Source of the DNA: Brevundimonas sp. NIBR10
Lineage (GTDB): Bacteria > Pseudomonadota > Alphaproteobacteria > Caulobacterales > Caulobacteraceae
Length of the DNA stretch: 64,000 bases
Assembly (NCBI RefSeq): GCF_027912515.1
Contig: NZ_CP115464.1
Coordinates: forward strand, 62,001-126,000
Direction of reading: 5' to 3'
The translations under genes and the position numbers were made by a program. Shown here in pieces: positions 8,409 to 17,589 of the stretch (within the stretch, counting starts at the first letter, position 1; each line of letters begins with the position of its first letter). Below the pieces are notes generated by a model. The model ran no database searches. It was not told the DNA's origin and worked only from the letters and a program-made list of their open reading frames with translations.

Positions 8409-10217
8409 TCAATCCTCGTCCATCTTCAGCGCCGCGATGAACGCCTCCTGCGGGATTTCGACCTTGCCGAACTGGCGCATCCGCTTCTTGCCGGCCTTCT
8501 GCTTCTCCAGCAGCTTCTTCTTGCGGGTCGCGTCGCCGCCGTAGCATTTGCTCGTCACGTCCTTCCTCAGCGCGCGCACGGTCTCGCGGGCGATGATCTT
8601 GCCGCCGATGGCGGCCTGGATCGGGATGACGAACATGTGGGGCGGGATCAACTCCTTCATCTTCTCGACCATGCCCCGGCCGCGCGTCTCGGCCCGGCCG
8701 CGGTGGACCAGCATGGACAGGGCGTCGACGGGCTCGGCGTTGACCAGGATGCTCATCTTGACCAGGTCGCCGACCTTGTAGTCGGTCAGCTCGTAATCGA
8801 AGCTGGCGTAGCCCTTGCTGATCGACTTCAGCCGGTCGTAGAAGTCGAACACCACCTCGTTCAGTGGCAGCTCATAGACCACGAGGGCGCGGGACCCGAC
8901 GTAGGACAGCTCGACCTGTGACCCGCGCCGGTCCTGGCACAGCTTGATGACCCCGCCCAGATATTCGTCGGGCGTCAGGATGGTGGCCTTGATCCAGGGT
9001 TCGGCGATGGTCTCGATCTGCATCACGTCGGGCAGGTCGGCGGGGTTGTGCAGGTCGATCTCGCGCCCGTCCCTCAGGCCGATCTTGTAGACCACCGAGG
9101 GCGCCGTCGCGATCAGGTCGAGGTTGAACTCGCGGCTGAGACGCTCCTGGATGATCTCCAGATGCAGCAGGCCCAGGAAGCCGCAGCGGAAGCCGAAGCC
9201 GAGCGCCGCCGAGCTTTCCATCTCATAGGTGAAGGAGGCGTCGTTCAGCCTCAGGCGGCCGATGGCGGCGCGCAGGTCCTCGAAATCGGCGGCGTCGACC
9301 GGGAACAGGCCGCAGAAGACCACCGACTGGACCTGTTTGAAGCCTTTCAGCGCCTCGGCCGTGGGCTTCTTTTCATCGGTGATGGTGTCGCCGACGGCGG
9401 CGTGGGCCACCTCCTTGATCTGGGCGGTGATGAAGCCGACCTCGCCGGGGCCGAGTTGGTCCACCGGGGTGTTCTTGGGCAGAAAGACCCCGACCCGGTC
9501 GATCAGATGGGTCGAGCCGTTCTGCATCATCTTGACCCGCATCCCGGCCTTCAGGACGCCATCGAACACCCGAACCAGCACGACGACGCCCAGGTATGGG
9601 TCGTACCAGGCGTCGACCAGCAGCGCCTTCAGCGGCGCATCCGGATCGCCCTTGGGCGCCGGCAGCCGGGTGACGATCGCCTCCAGCACCTCCTCGATGC
9701 CGATGCCGGACTTGGCGCTGCACAGGACGGCGTCCGAGGCGTCGATCCCGATGACATCCTCGATCTGCTGACGGACCCGCTCGGGCTCCGCGGCGGGCAG
9801 GTCGATCTTGTTCAGGACCGGCACGATCTCGTGGTTGTTGTCGATGGCCTGGTAGACGTTGGCCAGGGTCTGGGCCTCTACGCCCTGACTGGCGTCCACG
9901 ACCAGCAGGCTGCCCTCGCACGCCGCCAGCGACCGCGACACCTCGTACGCGAAGTCGACGTGCCCCGGCGTGTCCATCAGGTTGAGGACGTAATTCTCCC
10001 CGTCCCTGGCCCTGTAGTTCAGACGCACCGTCTGCGCCTTGATCGTGATCCCACGCTCCTTCTCGATCTCCATCGAATCAAGAACCTGGGCCGACATTTC
10101 GCGCGCGGTCAGCCCGCCCGTGAACTGAATCAGCCTGTCGGACAGCGTCGATTTGCCGTGGTCGATATGGGCAACGACCGAAAAGTTGCGGATTCGGGAA
10201 ATGGGGGGCGTCGTCAT
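8409..10217 (-). CDS. lepA: Elongation factor 4 (LepA)
   Basis: A 602-aa translational GTPase of normal LepA length. G1 is AHIDHGKST (residues 16-24), G3 is DTPGHVDF and G4 is NKIDLP. The LepA-specific C-terminal domain is intact: '[20 protein letters not shown]' is near the end, before '[14 protein letters not shown]'. LepA acts on ribosomes and helps ribosome assembly or back-translocation under stress. Its promoter lies in the 186 bp shared with the divergent efflux adaptor gene. Confidence 0.97.
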   Translation of the reverse strand: MTTPPISRIRNFSVVAHIDHGKSTLSDRLIQFTGGLTAREMSAQVLDSMEIEKERGITIKAQTVRLNYRARDGENYVLNLMDTPGHVDFAYEVSRSLAACEGSLLVVDASQGVEAQTLANVYQAIDNNHEIVPVLNKIDLPAAEPERVRQQIEDVIGIDASDAVLCSAKSGIGIEEVLEAIVTRLPAPKGDPDAPLKALLVDAWYDPYLGVVVLVRVFDGVLKAGMRVKMMQNGSTHLIDRVGVFLPKNTPVDQLGPGEVGFITAQIKEVAHAAVGDTITDEKKPTAEALKGFKQVQSVVFCGLFPVDAADFEDLRAAIGRLRLNDASFTYEMESSAALGFGFRCGFLGLLHLEIIQERLSREFNLDLIATAPSVVYKIGLRDGREIDLHNPADLPDVMQIETIAEPWIKATILTPDEYLGGVIKLCQDRRGSQVELSYVGSRALVVYELPLNEVVFDFYDRLKSISKGYASFDYELTDYKVGDLVKMSILVNAEPVDALSMLVHRGRAETRGRGMVEKMKELIPPHMFVIPIQAAIGGKIIARETVRALRKDVTSKCYGGDATRKKKLLEKQKAGKKRMRQFGKVEIPQEAFIAALKMDED

Positions 10218-10418
10218 GGTGCGGCGCGGTTAGCATGGGGCGCCCGCGAACGCCAACGCGGCCAGCCCCCGCGCGTCGAGACGGTCTGCCGCAGGTTACA
10301 TCCCCGTAATGGCGACGCTGGGCGTTTGAGGCTGCCACGCGAACGCGCTAATGAGCGATGATGCTTCCGGCGCCGATGCGCCCCTAGACCCGCGCTCCCC
10401 CGCGTGGCCCGCGACAGG

Positions 10419-11552
10419 ATGAACACCGTGGCGATCAACACCCTGACCCGGGCGGCCTTGCTGGCGACCGCGACCTTCGTACTGGCGTCGTGCGGCAGCG
10501 GAGAAGCGAAGAAGGCCGAGGAAAAGGCTGCGGCCGAAAAGGCTTCTGCCGGACAGACCGTGACCGTGGCGACCGCATCGGTGACCTCCCTGCCGCGCAT
10601 CATCACCGCCTCGGGCAGCATCACGGCCTGGGAAGAGGTGCCGGTCGGCGCCGAGACCGGGGGGCTGACCGCCGTCGGCCTGTTCGTGGACGAGGGGTCC
10701 TATGTGCGTCAGGGTCAGGCCCTGGTGCAGATGAATGACGTCCTGCTGCGCGCCCAGCTGCGCCAGCAGCAGGCGTCGGTACAGACGGCCGAGGCCAATC
10801 TGGCGCGCGACGAGGCGGCGCTCGGCCGGTCGCAGGAACTGAAGGAGCGCGGCTTCCTCAGCCAGGCGTCGCTGGATACGGCGCTTGCCAACCAGCGCGC
10901 CTCGGCCGCCAACCTCGCCGCCTCCCGCGCCTCACTGTCGGAGACCCAGACCCGCCTGAATCAGGCCACCATCCGCGCGCCCGTGTCCGGCCTGATCGCC
11001 AGCCGCAGCGTGACGCGGGGCCAGATCATCCAGGCGGGGGCCGAGCTGTTCCGCATCGTCCGCGACGGCCGGCTCGAACTGGACGCCCAGGTGCCGGAGA
11101 CGGAGCTCGGCCTCGTCCGCGCCGGTCAGTCTGCGACCATCTCGTCCGACCAGCTGGGTCAGGCGACCGGCCGCGTCCGCATCGTGACGCCCCAGGTCGA
11201 TGCGACCAGCCGGCTGGGACTGGCGCGGATCGCGCTGTCCGGCACCAACGGCTTCAAGCCCGGTATGTTCGCCAAGGCCCAGATCGACGTCGGGGCCCAA
11301 CCGACCATCACTGTGCCGACAGCCTCGGTCCTGTACCGCGAGAACCGCGCCGGGGTCTTCGTGCTGGGTGCCAACAACCAGGTCCGTTTCGCACCGGTCG
11401 AAGTCTTGTCACGCGGCGCAAGCCAGACCTCGGTCAACGGCCTTCAGGCCGGTGCGCGCGTAGTGGTCGACGGGGCCGGGTTTCTCGGTGACGGCGACCG
11501 CGTAACCGTCTCGGGCGCTCTGGTCACCACGCCTGCTCCGGCCGCGCGCTAG
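10419..11552 (+). CDS. RND efflux periplasmic adaptor (membrane fusion lipoprotein)
   Basis: About 377 aa from the ATG at 10419; a GTG at 10404 is also possible. The signal 'AALLATATFVLASCGS' has a lipobox (LASC), so the protein is anchored in the inner membrane. After a biotinyl-lipoyl-like segment ('VGAETGGLTAVGLFVDEGSY') comes a long alpha-hairpin ('LRQQQASVQTAEANLARDEA' onwards), then the beta-barrel ('PVSGLIASRSVTRGQII') and membrane-proximal domain. It links the RND pump to an outer-membrane channel. The pump gene starts 8 bp after its stop, so they form an operon. No TolC gene is adjacent. Confidence 0.9.
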   Translation: MNTVAINTLTRAALLATATFVLASCGSGEAKKAEEKAAAEKASAGQTVTVATASVTSLPRIITASGSITAWEEVPVGAETGGLTAVGLFVDEGSYVRQGQALVQMNDVLLRAQLRQQQASVQTAEANLARDEAALGRSQELKERGFLSQASLDTALANQRASAANLAASRASLSETQTRLNQATIRAPVSGLIASRSVTRGQIIQAGAELFRIVRDGRLELDAQVPETELGLVRAGQSATISSDQLGQATGRVRIVTPQVDATSRLGLARIALSGTNGFKPGMFAKAQIDVGAQPTITVPTASVLYRENRAGVFVLGANNQVRFAPVEVLSRGASQTSVNGLQAGARVVVDGAGFLGDGDRVTVSGALVTTPAPAAR

Positions 11553-11560
11553 GACCGACC

Positions 11561-14500
11561 ATGAAGAACATCTCCTCCTGGTCGATCAAGAATCCGATCC
11601 CGATCATCCTGCTGTTCACCCTGCTGACGATCGCGGGGGTGCTCAGCTTCATGAGCATGCGGATCAACAACAATCCGGACATCGATTTTCCGCTGGTCAA
11701 CGTCTACGCCGGGCGGCCCGGCGCAGCCCCCAGCGAGATGGAGATCCAGGTCACCCGACTGATCGAGGACTCGCTGGCCGGCCTGTCGGGCGTGCGCCAC
11801 ATCAACTCCCAGATCACGGACGGCTCCTCGTCCACGACGATCGAGTTTGAACTCGGCACCGATACCGAACGCGCGACGAACGACGTCCGCAATGCCATGA
11901 GCGGCCTGCGCGCCGACCTGCCGCAGGATATGCAGGAGCCGTCGGTTCAGCGCATCGACATCACCGGCGACGCCCTGATCACCTGGGTCGTGTCGTCCTC
12001 GACCATGACGCCGGAAGAGATCAGCTGGTTCGTGGACAACGAGGTCAGCCGGACGTTGCTGGCCATCAAGGGGGTGGGCGAGGTCAATCGCGGGGGCGGC
12101 GTGGACCGCGAGATCGCGGTCGAGCTGGATCCCGACCGGCTGGCCTCCTACGGGCTGACGGCGGCGGCGGTCAGCCAGGCCCTGACCAGCGTCAACGCAG
12201 ATCAGCCCGGCGGACGCGTCACCATTTCCGGCTCAGAGCGGTCGATCCGCACCCTGGGCGCCGCGACATCGATCGACGCCCTGCGCGAGACCCTGATCCC
12301 CCTGTCCGGCGGCCGTCAGGTGCGGCTGGGCGACCTCGGCCGGGTCGAGGATCACTGGTCCGAACCGCGTCGTCTGGCGCGCTACAACGGCCAGGAAGCC
12401 ATCACCTTCAACTTCCTGCGTTCGCGAACCGCATCCGAGGTCCGGATCGCCGAAAAGGTCCGCGAAGCCGTCGCCGAGATCGACGAGAGCCACCCGGAGC
12501 TGACGATCCGCCAGGTCAACGCCAGCGTCGAACAGATCGAGGAAAGCTACATCGCCTCGCTTGAGGCTCTGCTGCTGGGTGCCGTGCTGGCGGTGATCGT
12601 GGTCTTCATCTTCCTGCGTGACTGGAGGGCGACCTTCATCACCGCCATGGCCATGCCTCTGTCGCTGATCCCGGCCTTCGCGGTCCTGGGGCCGATGGGA
12701 CAGTCGCTGAACGTGGTCAGCCTGCTGGCCCTTTCTCTGACCATCGGCATCCTGGTCGATGACGCCATCGTCGAGATCGAGAACATCGTGCGCCACATGC
12801 GCGACGGCAAGCCACCCTACGACGCCTCCATGGAAGCGGCCGACGAGATCGGCCTGGCCGTCGTGGCCACCACGGCGACGATCATCGCGGTCTTTGCGCC
12901 CGTCGGCTTCATGCCCGGCATCATCGGCCAGTTCTTCAAGGCATTCGCCCTTGCCGCCTGCGTGTCCGTGGCCTTCTCGCTGGTCGTGGCGCGAACGCTG
13001 ACCCCGCTGATGGCCGCATACCTCCTCAAGCATCACAAGCATGACGACGCCGATCCGTTTTGGATGTCAGGCTATCTGAAGGCCCTGGGGTGGAGCCTGA
13101 GGAATCGCTGGAAGGTCTTCGCCATGGGCACGGCGCTGTTTGTCGGCTGCGGATTCCTGGCCACCAGGGTACCGTTCGAATTCTCTCCCGGCGGCGACGT
13201 CGGCCGGGCCGGGTTTTCGGTCGAACTGCCGCCGGGTGCAACGCTGGCCCAGACCGACGCGATCGTACAGCGCATAACCCGGGACCTCCGCGCCCGGCCT
13301 GAGGTGACGTCGGTCTATGCCTCCGTCGGCGGCCAGGAGGTCAACCAGGCCAACGTCTTCGCCGACCTCGTCAACAAGGGCGACCGCGACCTGAGCCAGC
13401 AGGAATTCGCTCGCGCCATGGTCGACGGCTGGAAACCCATTCCCGGTGCCCGTATCGGTGCCGGCGTCGCCCAGCAGGGCGGGGGCCCCAGCGACGGCAC
13501 CTCCTATCAGTTCGCGATTCTCAGCGACGACGGCGCCGCCCTGACCGCAGCCGCCCGCAAGGTCGAGGCGGAGATGCGGACCGTTCCGGGCCTGGCCAAT
13601 GTCGTCAACACGGCCTCAATCGCCCGGCCGGAGATCCTGGTCACGCCGCGCCCGGATCAAGCCGCCCTGATGGGTGTATCGACCAGCGCCATCTCCCAGG
13701 CCGTCCGCGTCGCCACGATCGGCGACGTCGATCAGAACCTGCCCAAATACAATCTGGGCGACCGTCAGGTGCCGATCCGGCTGAGACTGACCCGTGACGC
13801 CCGAGAGGACCTGTCCGTCATCGAGAACCTTCAGGTGCCGACGTCCAGCGGGACGGCCGTGCCGTTGAGCGCCGTCGCCGACATTCGCTTCGGCGCCGGG
13901 CCCTCCCAGATCCTGCGCCAGGACCGGAGTCGCGTCGCCACGATCTCTGCCGAACTTGACGGCATCCGCAGCGGCGAGGCGGGTGTGGCGGTCAACCAGC
14001 TGCCCTCGGTAAAGAACCTCCCCGCCGGCGTGCGCCAGGTGCCGGCAGGCGATCAGGAGTTCATCCAGGAAATGATCACCGGTTTCGCGATCGCCTTCGG
14101 CACCGGCATCCTGCTGATGTACGCCGTCCTGGTCCTGCTGTTCAAAAGCTTCGCCTCTCCGATCACCATCATGGCCTCCTTGCCCCTGGCCATCGGCGGG
14201 GCCTTCGTCGCCCTGGTGATCGGCGGTTCGAGCTTCTCGATCTCGTCCCTGATCGGCATCCTGATGCTGATGGGGATCGCGGCCAAGAACTCCATCCTGC
14301 TGGTCGACTACATCATCATCGCCGAGCAGGAGGGCCAGAGCCGGCTCGAGGCCATCGTGGACGCCGCTCACAAGCGGGCGCGACCGATCCTGATGACCAC
14401 CTTCGCCATGGGTGCCGGGATGATCCCGGTCGCCGTGGGATGGGGTGCCGACGTCGAGTTCCGCCAGCCCATGGCCATCGCCGTCGTGGGTGGGCTGATC

Positions 14501-14653
14501 TCGTCCACCTTCCTCTCCCTGTTGTTCATCCCTCCGATCTTCACCATCGTGGACGACGTCAGCGGCTGGGCCAGACGTCGGCTGGGCAAGACCTTCGCCA
14601 GTCAACGCGAGGTCGCGCCGGGGTCCAGGGCGGCGGAAGCTCCGGCGGAATAG
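11561..14653 (+). CDS. RND family efflux transporter permease
   Basis: A 1030-aa inner-membrane pump of the AcrB/MexB size class, with an N-terminal membrane segment followed by a periplasmic porter domain. The central membrane block holds 'GILVDDAIVEIENIV', with the paired Asp of the proton relay, and 'FAPVGFMPGIIGQFFK'. The second half repeats the pattern ('LIGILMLMGIAAKNSILLVD'). It exports toxic compounds using the proton gradient, working with the adaptor encoded just upstream. Substrates cannot be predicted. Confidence 0.95.
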   Translation: MKNISSWSIKNPIPIILLFTLLTIAGVLSFMSMRINNNPDIDFPLVNVYAGRPGAAPSEMEIQVTRLIEDSLAGLSGVRHINSQITDGSSSTTIEFELGTDTERATNDVRNAMSGLRADLPQDMQEPSVQRIDITGDALITWVVSSSTMTPEEISWFVDNEVSRTLLAIKGVGEVNRGGGVDREIAVELDPDRLASYGLTAAAVSQALTSVNADQPGGRVTISGSERSIRTLGAATSIDALRETLIPLSGGRQVRLGDLGRVEDHWSEPRRLARYNGQEAITFNFLRSRTASEVRIAEKVREAVAEIDESHPELTIRQVNASVEQIEESYIASLEALLLGAVLAVIVVFIFLRDWRATFITAMAMPLSLIPAFAVLGPMGQSLNVVSLLALSLTIGILVDDAIVEIENIVRHMRDGKPPYDASMEAADEIGLAVVATTATIIAVFAPVGFMPGIIGQFFKAFALAACVSVAFSLVVARTLTPLMAAYLLKHHKHDDADPFWMSGYLKALGWSLRNRWKVFAMGTALFVGCGFLATRVPFEFSPGGDVGRAGFSVELPPGATLAQTDAIVQRITRDLRARPEVTSVYASVGGQEVNQANVFADLVNKGDRDLSQQEFARAMVDGWKPIPGARIGAGVAQQGGGPSDGTSYQFAILSDDGAALTAAARKVEAEMRTVPGLANVVNTASIARPEILVTPRPDQAALMGVSTSAISQAVRVATIGDVDQNLPKYNLGDRQVPIRLRLTRDAREDLSVIENLQVPTSSGTAVPLSAVADIRFGAGPSQILRQDRSRVATISAELDGIRSGEAGVAVNQLPSVKNLPAGVRQVPAGDQEFIQEMITGFAIAFGTGILLMYAVLVLLFKSFASPITIMASLPLAIGGAFVALVIGGSSFSISSLIGILMLMGIAAKNSILLVDYIIIAEQEGQSRLEAIVDAAHKRARPILMTTFAMGAGMIPVAVGWGADVEFRQPMAIAVVGGLISSTFLSLLFIPPIFTIVDDVSGWARRRLGKTFASQREVAPGSRAAEAPAE

Positions 14654-14747
14654 TCGCGATCCGGCGGTCAGGCCCATGCTCGGCCGCCTTGCGACTTGAA
14701 CCCCGGCCCGCCCGTCTATATAGCGGCGCCTCGCGCGCGGTTAAGCG

Positions 14748-14852
14748 CATGACATTGGGTCGTGGCTGGGTAGCTCAGCTGGTTAGAGCGGTGGATTCAT
14801 AACCCACAGGTCGGCGGTTCGAGCCCGCCTCCAGCCACCACCCAATGTCATG
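14748..14852 (+). repeat. Inverted repeat flanking tRNA-Met (pre-tRNA extension stem)
   Basis: CATGACATTGGGT at 14748-14760 is the exact reverse complement of 14840-14852. In the transcript these would extend the acceptor stem. The right arm lies within the att core, so the phage restores it on integration. Confidence 0.75.
14764..14840 (+). tRNA. tRNA-Met (CAT anticodon)
   Basis: A 77-nt cloverleaf. The acceptor GGCTGGG pairs with TCCAGCC (one G-U), discriminator A73 and an encoded CCA follow, the D-stem starts TAGCTCAG, the anticodon loop is TTCATAA and the T-loop is GGTTCGAGCC. Upstream, CTTGAA (14695-14700) and TATATA (14717-14722), 16 bp apart, look like a promoter. The leader (14748-14760) and trailer (14840-14852) can pair over 13 bp. 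The 3' half is the prophage attachment site, so in the lysogen this half comes from the phage. Confidence 0.97.
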
Positions 14853-14853
14853 T
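14796..14853 (+). other. attL (58-bp core in tRNA-Met)
   Basis: The sequence from the anticodon loop of tRNA-Met through 13 bp past the CCA is identical to 63766-63823. Identity ends sharply on both sides (ATTCAT against GTTCAT at the left, TGTTT against TGTCG at the right). This marks the left end of the prophage. Confidence 0.95.
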
Positions 14854-14938
14854 TTCGCCTTGTTAACGCAGGGAAATCGGCCGCTCCGCTTTGTTCTCGC
14901 GGGCGACCCGCCTGGGACCAACCGGGAACGGTTGGGGC

Positions 14939-14974
14939 GGTTCGGGACTAAGTATCCCGGAATAGTCCCGAACC
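14939..14974. repeat. 12-bp inverted repeat near attL, containing a copy of the att-arm repeat
   Basis: GGTTCGGGACTA (14939-14950) is the exact reverse complement of TAGTCCCGAACC (14963-14974). The right arm belongs to the 19-bp sequence TCCCGGAATAGTCCCGAAC (14955-14973), which recurs at 63683-63701 near attR. It is probably a recombinase or excisionase arm site on the phage attP. Confidence 0.6.
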
Positions 14975-14986
14975 CCGGATGCGCAA

Positions 14987-15015
14987 AAGCCCGCCAGGTG
15001 TGACCTGACGGGCTT
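14987..15015 (-). terminator. Hairpin terminator read leftward, between attL and the first prophage gene
   Basis: AAGCCCGCCAGGT and ACCTGACGGGCTT pair with one mismatch across GTG. On the minus strand the hairpin is followed by TTTT, so it would stop leftward transcription (for example from the methyltransferase gene) before the tRNA. Confidence 0.6.
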
Positions 15016-15135
15016 GCGATCCAGCTAGCAGATTGGTGTCGGGACAAAAATCGGCGCGCCCCTGCCGCCTTCGCTAGATCCACGCCGGCGAACTTAGTCC
15101 CTACCAAATCTGGTGATCGCTGATATGGCGAGGGA

Positions 15136-15807
15136 ATGGGTAAGAACGAAGTTATTGTCGGCGGGGCAGGAGCCTTCGTGGGCGTCGGTGGCGGCGCTGT
15201 GATGACGCTTGGCCCAGAAATCTTCGAAAGCCTGAAGCCTCAATTCTTTTGGGGCGGAGCAGGACTTGTAGGCATCGGACTGCTTATGTTCGTGGCAGCG
15301 TTCGTCGTGAGCGCGGTCAGGCAGAAACAGCCCATGGCGAATTTTCGAAACAACAGCTTTATCCGTTGCAAGAACTTTGGCGGCGGCCCCGGTTCATCCC
15401 TGTTTCACTCCACGGGCGATGTCGAGGGGCTGCTGTTTGAGGATAACCAGACAGATGCCACCCATCTCGCCAAGATCGATGGGAACAGCAAGAACCTGAC
15501 GTTTAGGCGAAACGTCCACAAGGTCGGACCAATGTCATCGGGCCACGCAGCTAAAGCGCTGGCGGCCGAGCGCGAGTTCACCAGAGAGAATTTCGTTAGG
15601 CTGGTGGCTTGCATACCGAAGGCCACGCCGGTCCTTATGATCTTCGACCAAACATCGCCCGGCGCAGAAGCCCTCTGTGGGCAAATCTATCGAGCCCTCA
15701 AAGACCAAGGCTATGACGTAAAGGAGCCCATCAACAAGGCCGGAGGCCCGGCCGGGGTGACCGTCGATGCCCGTACCAACCCAGCGACGGTATGGGTTGG
15801 CCCATAA
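15136..15807 (+). CDS. Hypothetical membrane protein, prophage cargo
   Basis: A 223-aa protein, the first gene inside attL. A glycine-rich hydrophobic segment (residues 7-25) and a clear transmembrane helix ('FFWGGAGLVGIGLLMFVAAF', about 37-56) are followed by a hydrophilic domain. Residues 70-125 contain alternating 'FRNNSF', 'LLFEDNQTD' and 'LTFRRN' strands reminiscent of a short beta-solenoid. The C-terminal 80 residues look alpha/beta. No known family recognised. Codon use is less GC-biased than in the phage structural genes, which fits cargo. Confidence 0.6.
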   Translation: MGKNEVIVGGAGAFVGVGGGAVMTLGPEIFESLKPQFFWGGAGLVGIGLLMFVAAFVVSAVRQKQPMANFRNNSFIRCKNFGGGPGSSLFHSTGDVEGLLFEDNQTDATHLAKIDGNSKNLTFRRNVHKVGPMSSGHAAKALAAEREFTRENFVRLVACIPKATPVLMIFDQTSPGAEALCGQIYRALKDQGYDVKEPINKAGGPAGVTVDARTNPATVWVGP

Positions 15808-15840
15808 CAGCGGCGCTAATCGCCTAAACATCTCGAAGCG

Positions 15841-16701
15841 CTAGAAAAGGCCGGGTTGCGTCGCCGCCGGCGCGAGGTCCACGCCCCTGCCGATCAACAG
15901 CTCCGCCGCCTTCACCCCCTCCCCGCCGGCGATCGTATAGGTCGTCGAGACGGCCTCGATGTCGGCCCAGGCGAAGATCTCGCGCAGCTCCGGCCGGTCG
16001 TTGATCGACAGCAGGAACTTCCCCTCGGCCGAGCGGAGCTTGTCGGCCATGCGCTGGAAGTCGCCCTGGATGAAGACGCCGGCACCATAGTCGTCTTCGC
16101 TGCCCCAGTAGGGCGGATCCAGGTAGAACAGCGTGCCTGGCCGGTCGTAACGGCTGATGAAGGCCAGCCAGTCCAGGTTCTCGATCACGACGCCCGCCAG
16201 GCGCGTGTGCAGCCGTTCGATCCGTTTCTCGATCCGGGCCAGGTCGAAGTTGTGCGGAGCCCGGGCGTCGACGCCGAACGATTGGCCCGTCGCCTTGCCG
16301 CCAAAGGCCAGGGTCTGGAGATAGAGGAAGCGCGCGGCGCGCTCGATGTCGAGCAGGTCGATCGGCCGCGTCTCGAGGAGGCGGTCGAACTCAGACCGGA
16401 TCGCCGGCCGCCAGCGCAGCTCGCGGATCAGGGCCTCGGGGAACCGCTGGAGCACCCGGAACAGGGTGACCACGTCGCCGGAGATATCGTTCATCACCTC
16501 GAGCGGCGGCCGGACACGCCGGCGTAGGAAGACCCCGCCCATGCCGATGAACGGCTCGGCATAGGCGTCGTGGGCCGTGGCGGCCAGGGCAGCACAGATG
16601 CGCCGGGCCAGTCGCCGCTTGCCGCCGATCCAAGCGGCGGGCGGGTCACAGTCACCCACAGGCGACTGTGTAACGATGAGAACATTACGTGAACTTTTCA
16701 T
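15841..16701 (-). CDS. D12-class N6-adenine DNA methyltransferase (Dam-like)
   Basis: About 286 aa from the ATG at 16701 with GAGAGG upstream. 'AAWIGGKRRLARRI' is the D12-class motif near the N-terminus, 'YAEPFIGMGGVFLRR' is the FxGxG SAM-binding motif, and 'LFYLDPPYWG' holds the catalytic DPPY. 'FLLSINDRPELREIFAW' and a C-terminal 'AAELLIGRG' also fit D12 enzymes. It methylates adenine in short DNA sites; the recognition sequence cannot be read from this. No cognate restriction enzyme is beside it, so it is probably phage self-modification. Confidence 0.88.
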   Translation of the reverse strand: MKSSRNVLIVTQSPVGDCDPPAAWIGGKRRLARRICAALAATAHDAYAEPFIGMGGVFLRRRVRPPLEVMNDISGDVVTLFRVLQRFPEALIRELRWRPAIRSEFDRLLETRPIDLLDIERAARFLYLQTLAFGGKATGQSFGVDARAPHNFDLARIEKRIERLHTRLAGVVIENLDWLAFISRYDRPGTLFYLDPPYWGSEDDYGAGVFIQGDFQRMADKLRSAEGKFLLSINDRPELREIFAWADIEAVSTTYTIAGGEGVKAAELLIGRGVDLAPAATQPGLF

Positions 16702-16806
16702 TGCGGGCAGACCTCTCGCACGGTTAGGAGTCGCACCGCTCACGTGAGCGGGGGCGGCGACCGGCCGGGCGGCCGATCGGTCCTGTCGTGCGAGGGTCTG
16801 CTCGCA

Positions 16807-16832
16807 GATCGGCGCGCTGCAACGCGCCGATC
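16807..16832. promoter_or_regulatory. Perfect 10-bp inverted repeat in a divergent promoter region
   Basis: GATCGGCGCG (16807-16816), loop CTGCAA, then CGCGCCGATC (16823-16832). It lies between the leftward methyltransferase gene and the rightward gene at 16870, so it may be an operator for either, or a hairpin in the leader of the 16870 gene. Confidence 0.5.
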
Positions 16833-16869
16833 CCGCCCCGGACGTGGGGCATGGGATGAAGGTGAAGGA

Positions 16870-17166
16870 ATGAGCCAGCCGCTGCTTGTCGATCGACGCG
16901 TGTCGCAGTCCGTACCGGAGGCCCGGTTCGTGATGCTCTGCACGCGACCGGGGTGCGACGGCTGGAAGTCGCTCGGGCGTCAGTACCTGCTGGACAGGAT
17001 GGGTGACATCGTCCCCTCGACCCTGAACGGGCGGCTGCGATGCACGGCCCCAACAGGATCAGGCCACAGGCCCTGTGGCTTCCCGATGCGCGCCGACGTC
17101 GAGTTCTGGACAGGGCCGCGCGACCCCGATCGCGTCCGTCGATCCGTGCCCGGCCATGGGGCGTAA
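16870..17166 (+). CDS. Small cysteine-containing hypothetical protein A
   Basis: A 98-aa protein starting MSQPLLVDRR, with GAAGGA just before the ATG. It has spaced cysteines (VMLCTRPGC, LRCTAP, HRPCGF) that could form a zinc site. The stop overlaps the start of the next gene by 11 bp, so they are co-translated. Found between a DNA methyltransferase and an HMCES-type protein. No family recognised. Confidence 0.5.
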   Translation: MSQPLLVDRRVSQSVPEARFVMLCTRPGCDGWKSLGRQYLLDRMGDIVPSTLNGRLRCTAPTGSGHRPCGFPMRADVEFWTGPRDPDRVRRSVPGHGA

Positions 17167-17449
17167 GAACCTCGACCGGTACAGTATCGCGGACTGGCGC
17201 GCCGCCTGCCCGACCGTCGCTTCGATTCGTCGGGCGCGCTGGACAGTCACGGCGGTCTGCGCCGTCTGTGATCTGGAGATCATCGCCAACCTGGACGCCA
17301 TCATCGCCGCCAAGGGCTCGGACTATCGGCTGTGGGGTGCCTCGGCAGCCTGCAGGCGGCGATGGTGCGAAGGCAAGGCGGCCTTCTTCGTCAAGCCGCC
17401 CGGCGCGACGGTGGAGTTCCGGATGACCGACGAACGGGAGCCGAGCTGA
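17156..17449 (+). CDS. Small cysteine-containing hypothetical protein B
   Basis: A 97-aa protein starting MGRKNLDRYS. It contains CAVC (about residue 41) and 'AACRRRWC', a likely zinc-binding arrangement, around 'IIANLDAIIAAKGSDY'. It overlaps the previous gene. No known family. A strong GC hairpin follows 22 bp after the stop. Confidence 0.55.
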   Translation: MGRKNLDRYSIADWRAACPTVASIRRARWTVTAVCAVCDLEIIANLDAIIAAKGSDYRLWGASAACRRRWCEGKAAFFVKPPGATVEFRMTDEREPS

Positions 17450-17470
17450 GGGTCATCCTCAAATGAAAAG

Positions 17471-17500
17471 GGCCGCCGTCCCTTCGCGGGGACGGCGGCC
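17471..17500. terminator. 12-bp GC-rich hairpin after a small-gene pair
   Basis: GGCCGCCGTCCC (17471-17482) pairs perfectly with GGGACGGCGGCC (17489-17500) across TTCGCG, and AAAAG precedes it. It looks like a terminator for the rightward pair, though the T-rich flank lies on the other strand, so direction is uncertain. Confidence 0.55.
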
Positions 17501-17589
17501 TCGGATCGGAGCGGCGCATATTGCCGGGCCACCGCTCGCATCAGCCGGCTCTGGCTGGTCAATCCCTGTTCTGGGTGTAGGTTCCCGGC

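Noticed and set aside
9048..10361. A 437-aa rightward open frame opposite lepA
   Set aside because: Antisense shadow of a highly conserved gene; the composition (Val/Gly/Asp/Gln repeats) is typical of shadows.
17568..17584. GTTC-N9-GTTC upstream of the HMCES-type gene, looking like an SOS box
   Set aside because: The spacer is 9 bp, not the 7 bp needed for alphaproteobacterial LexA, so I do not call it.
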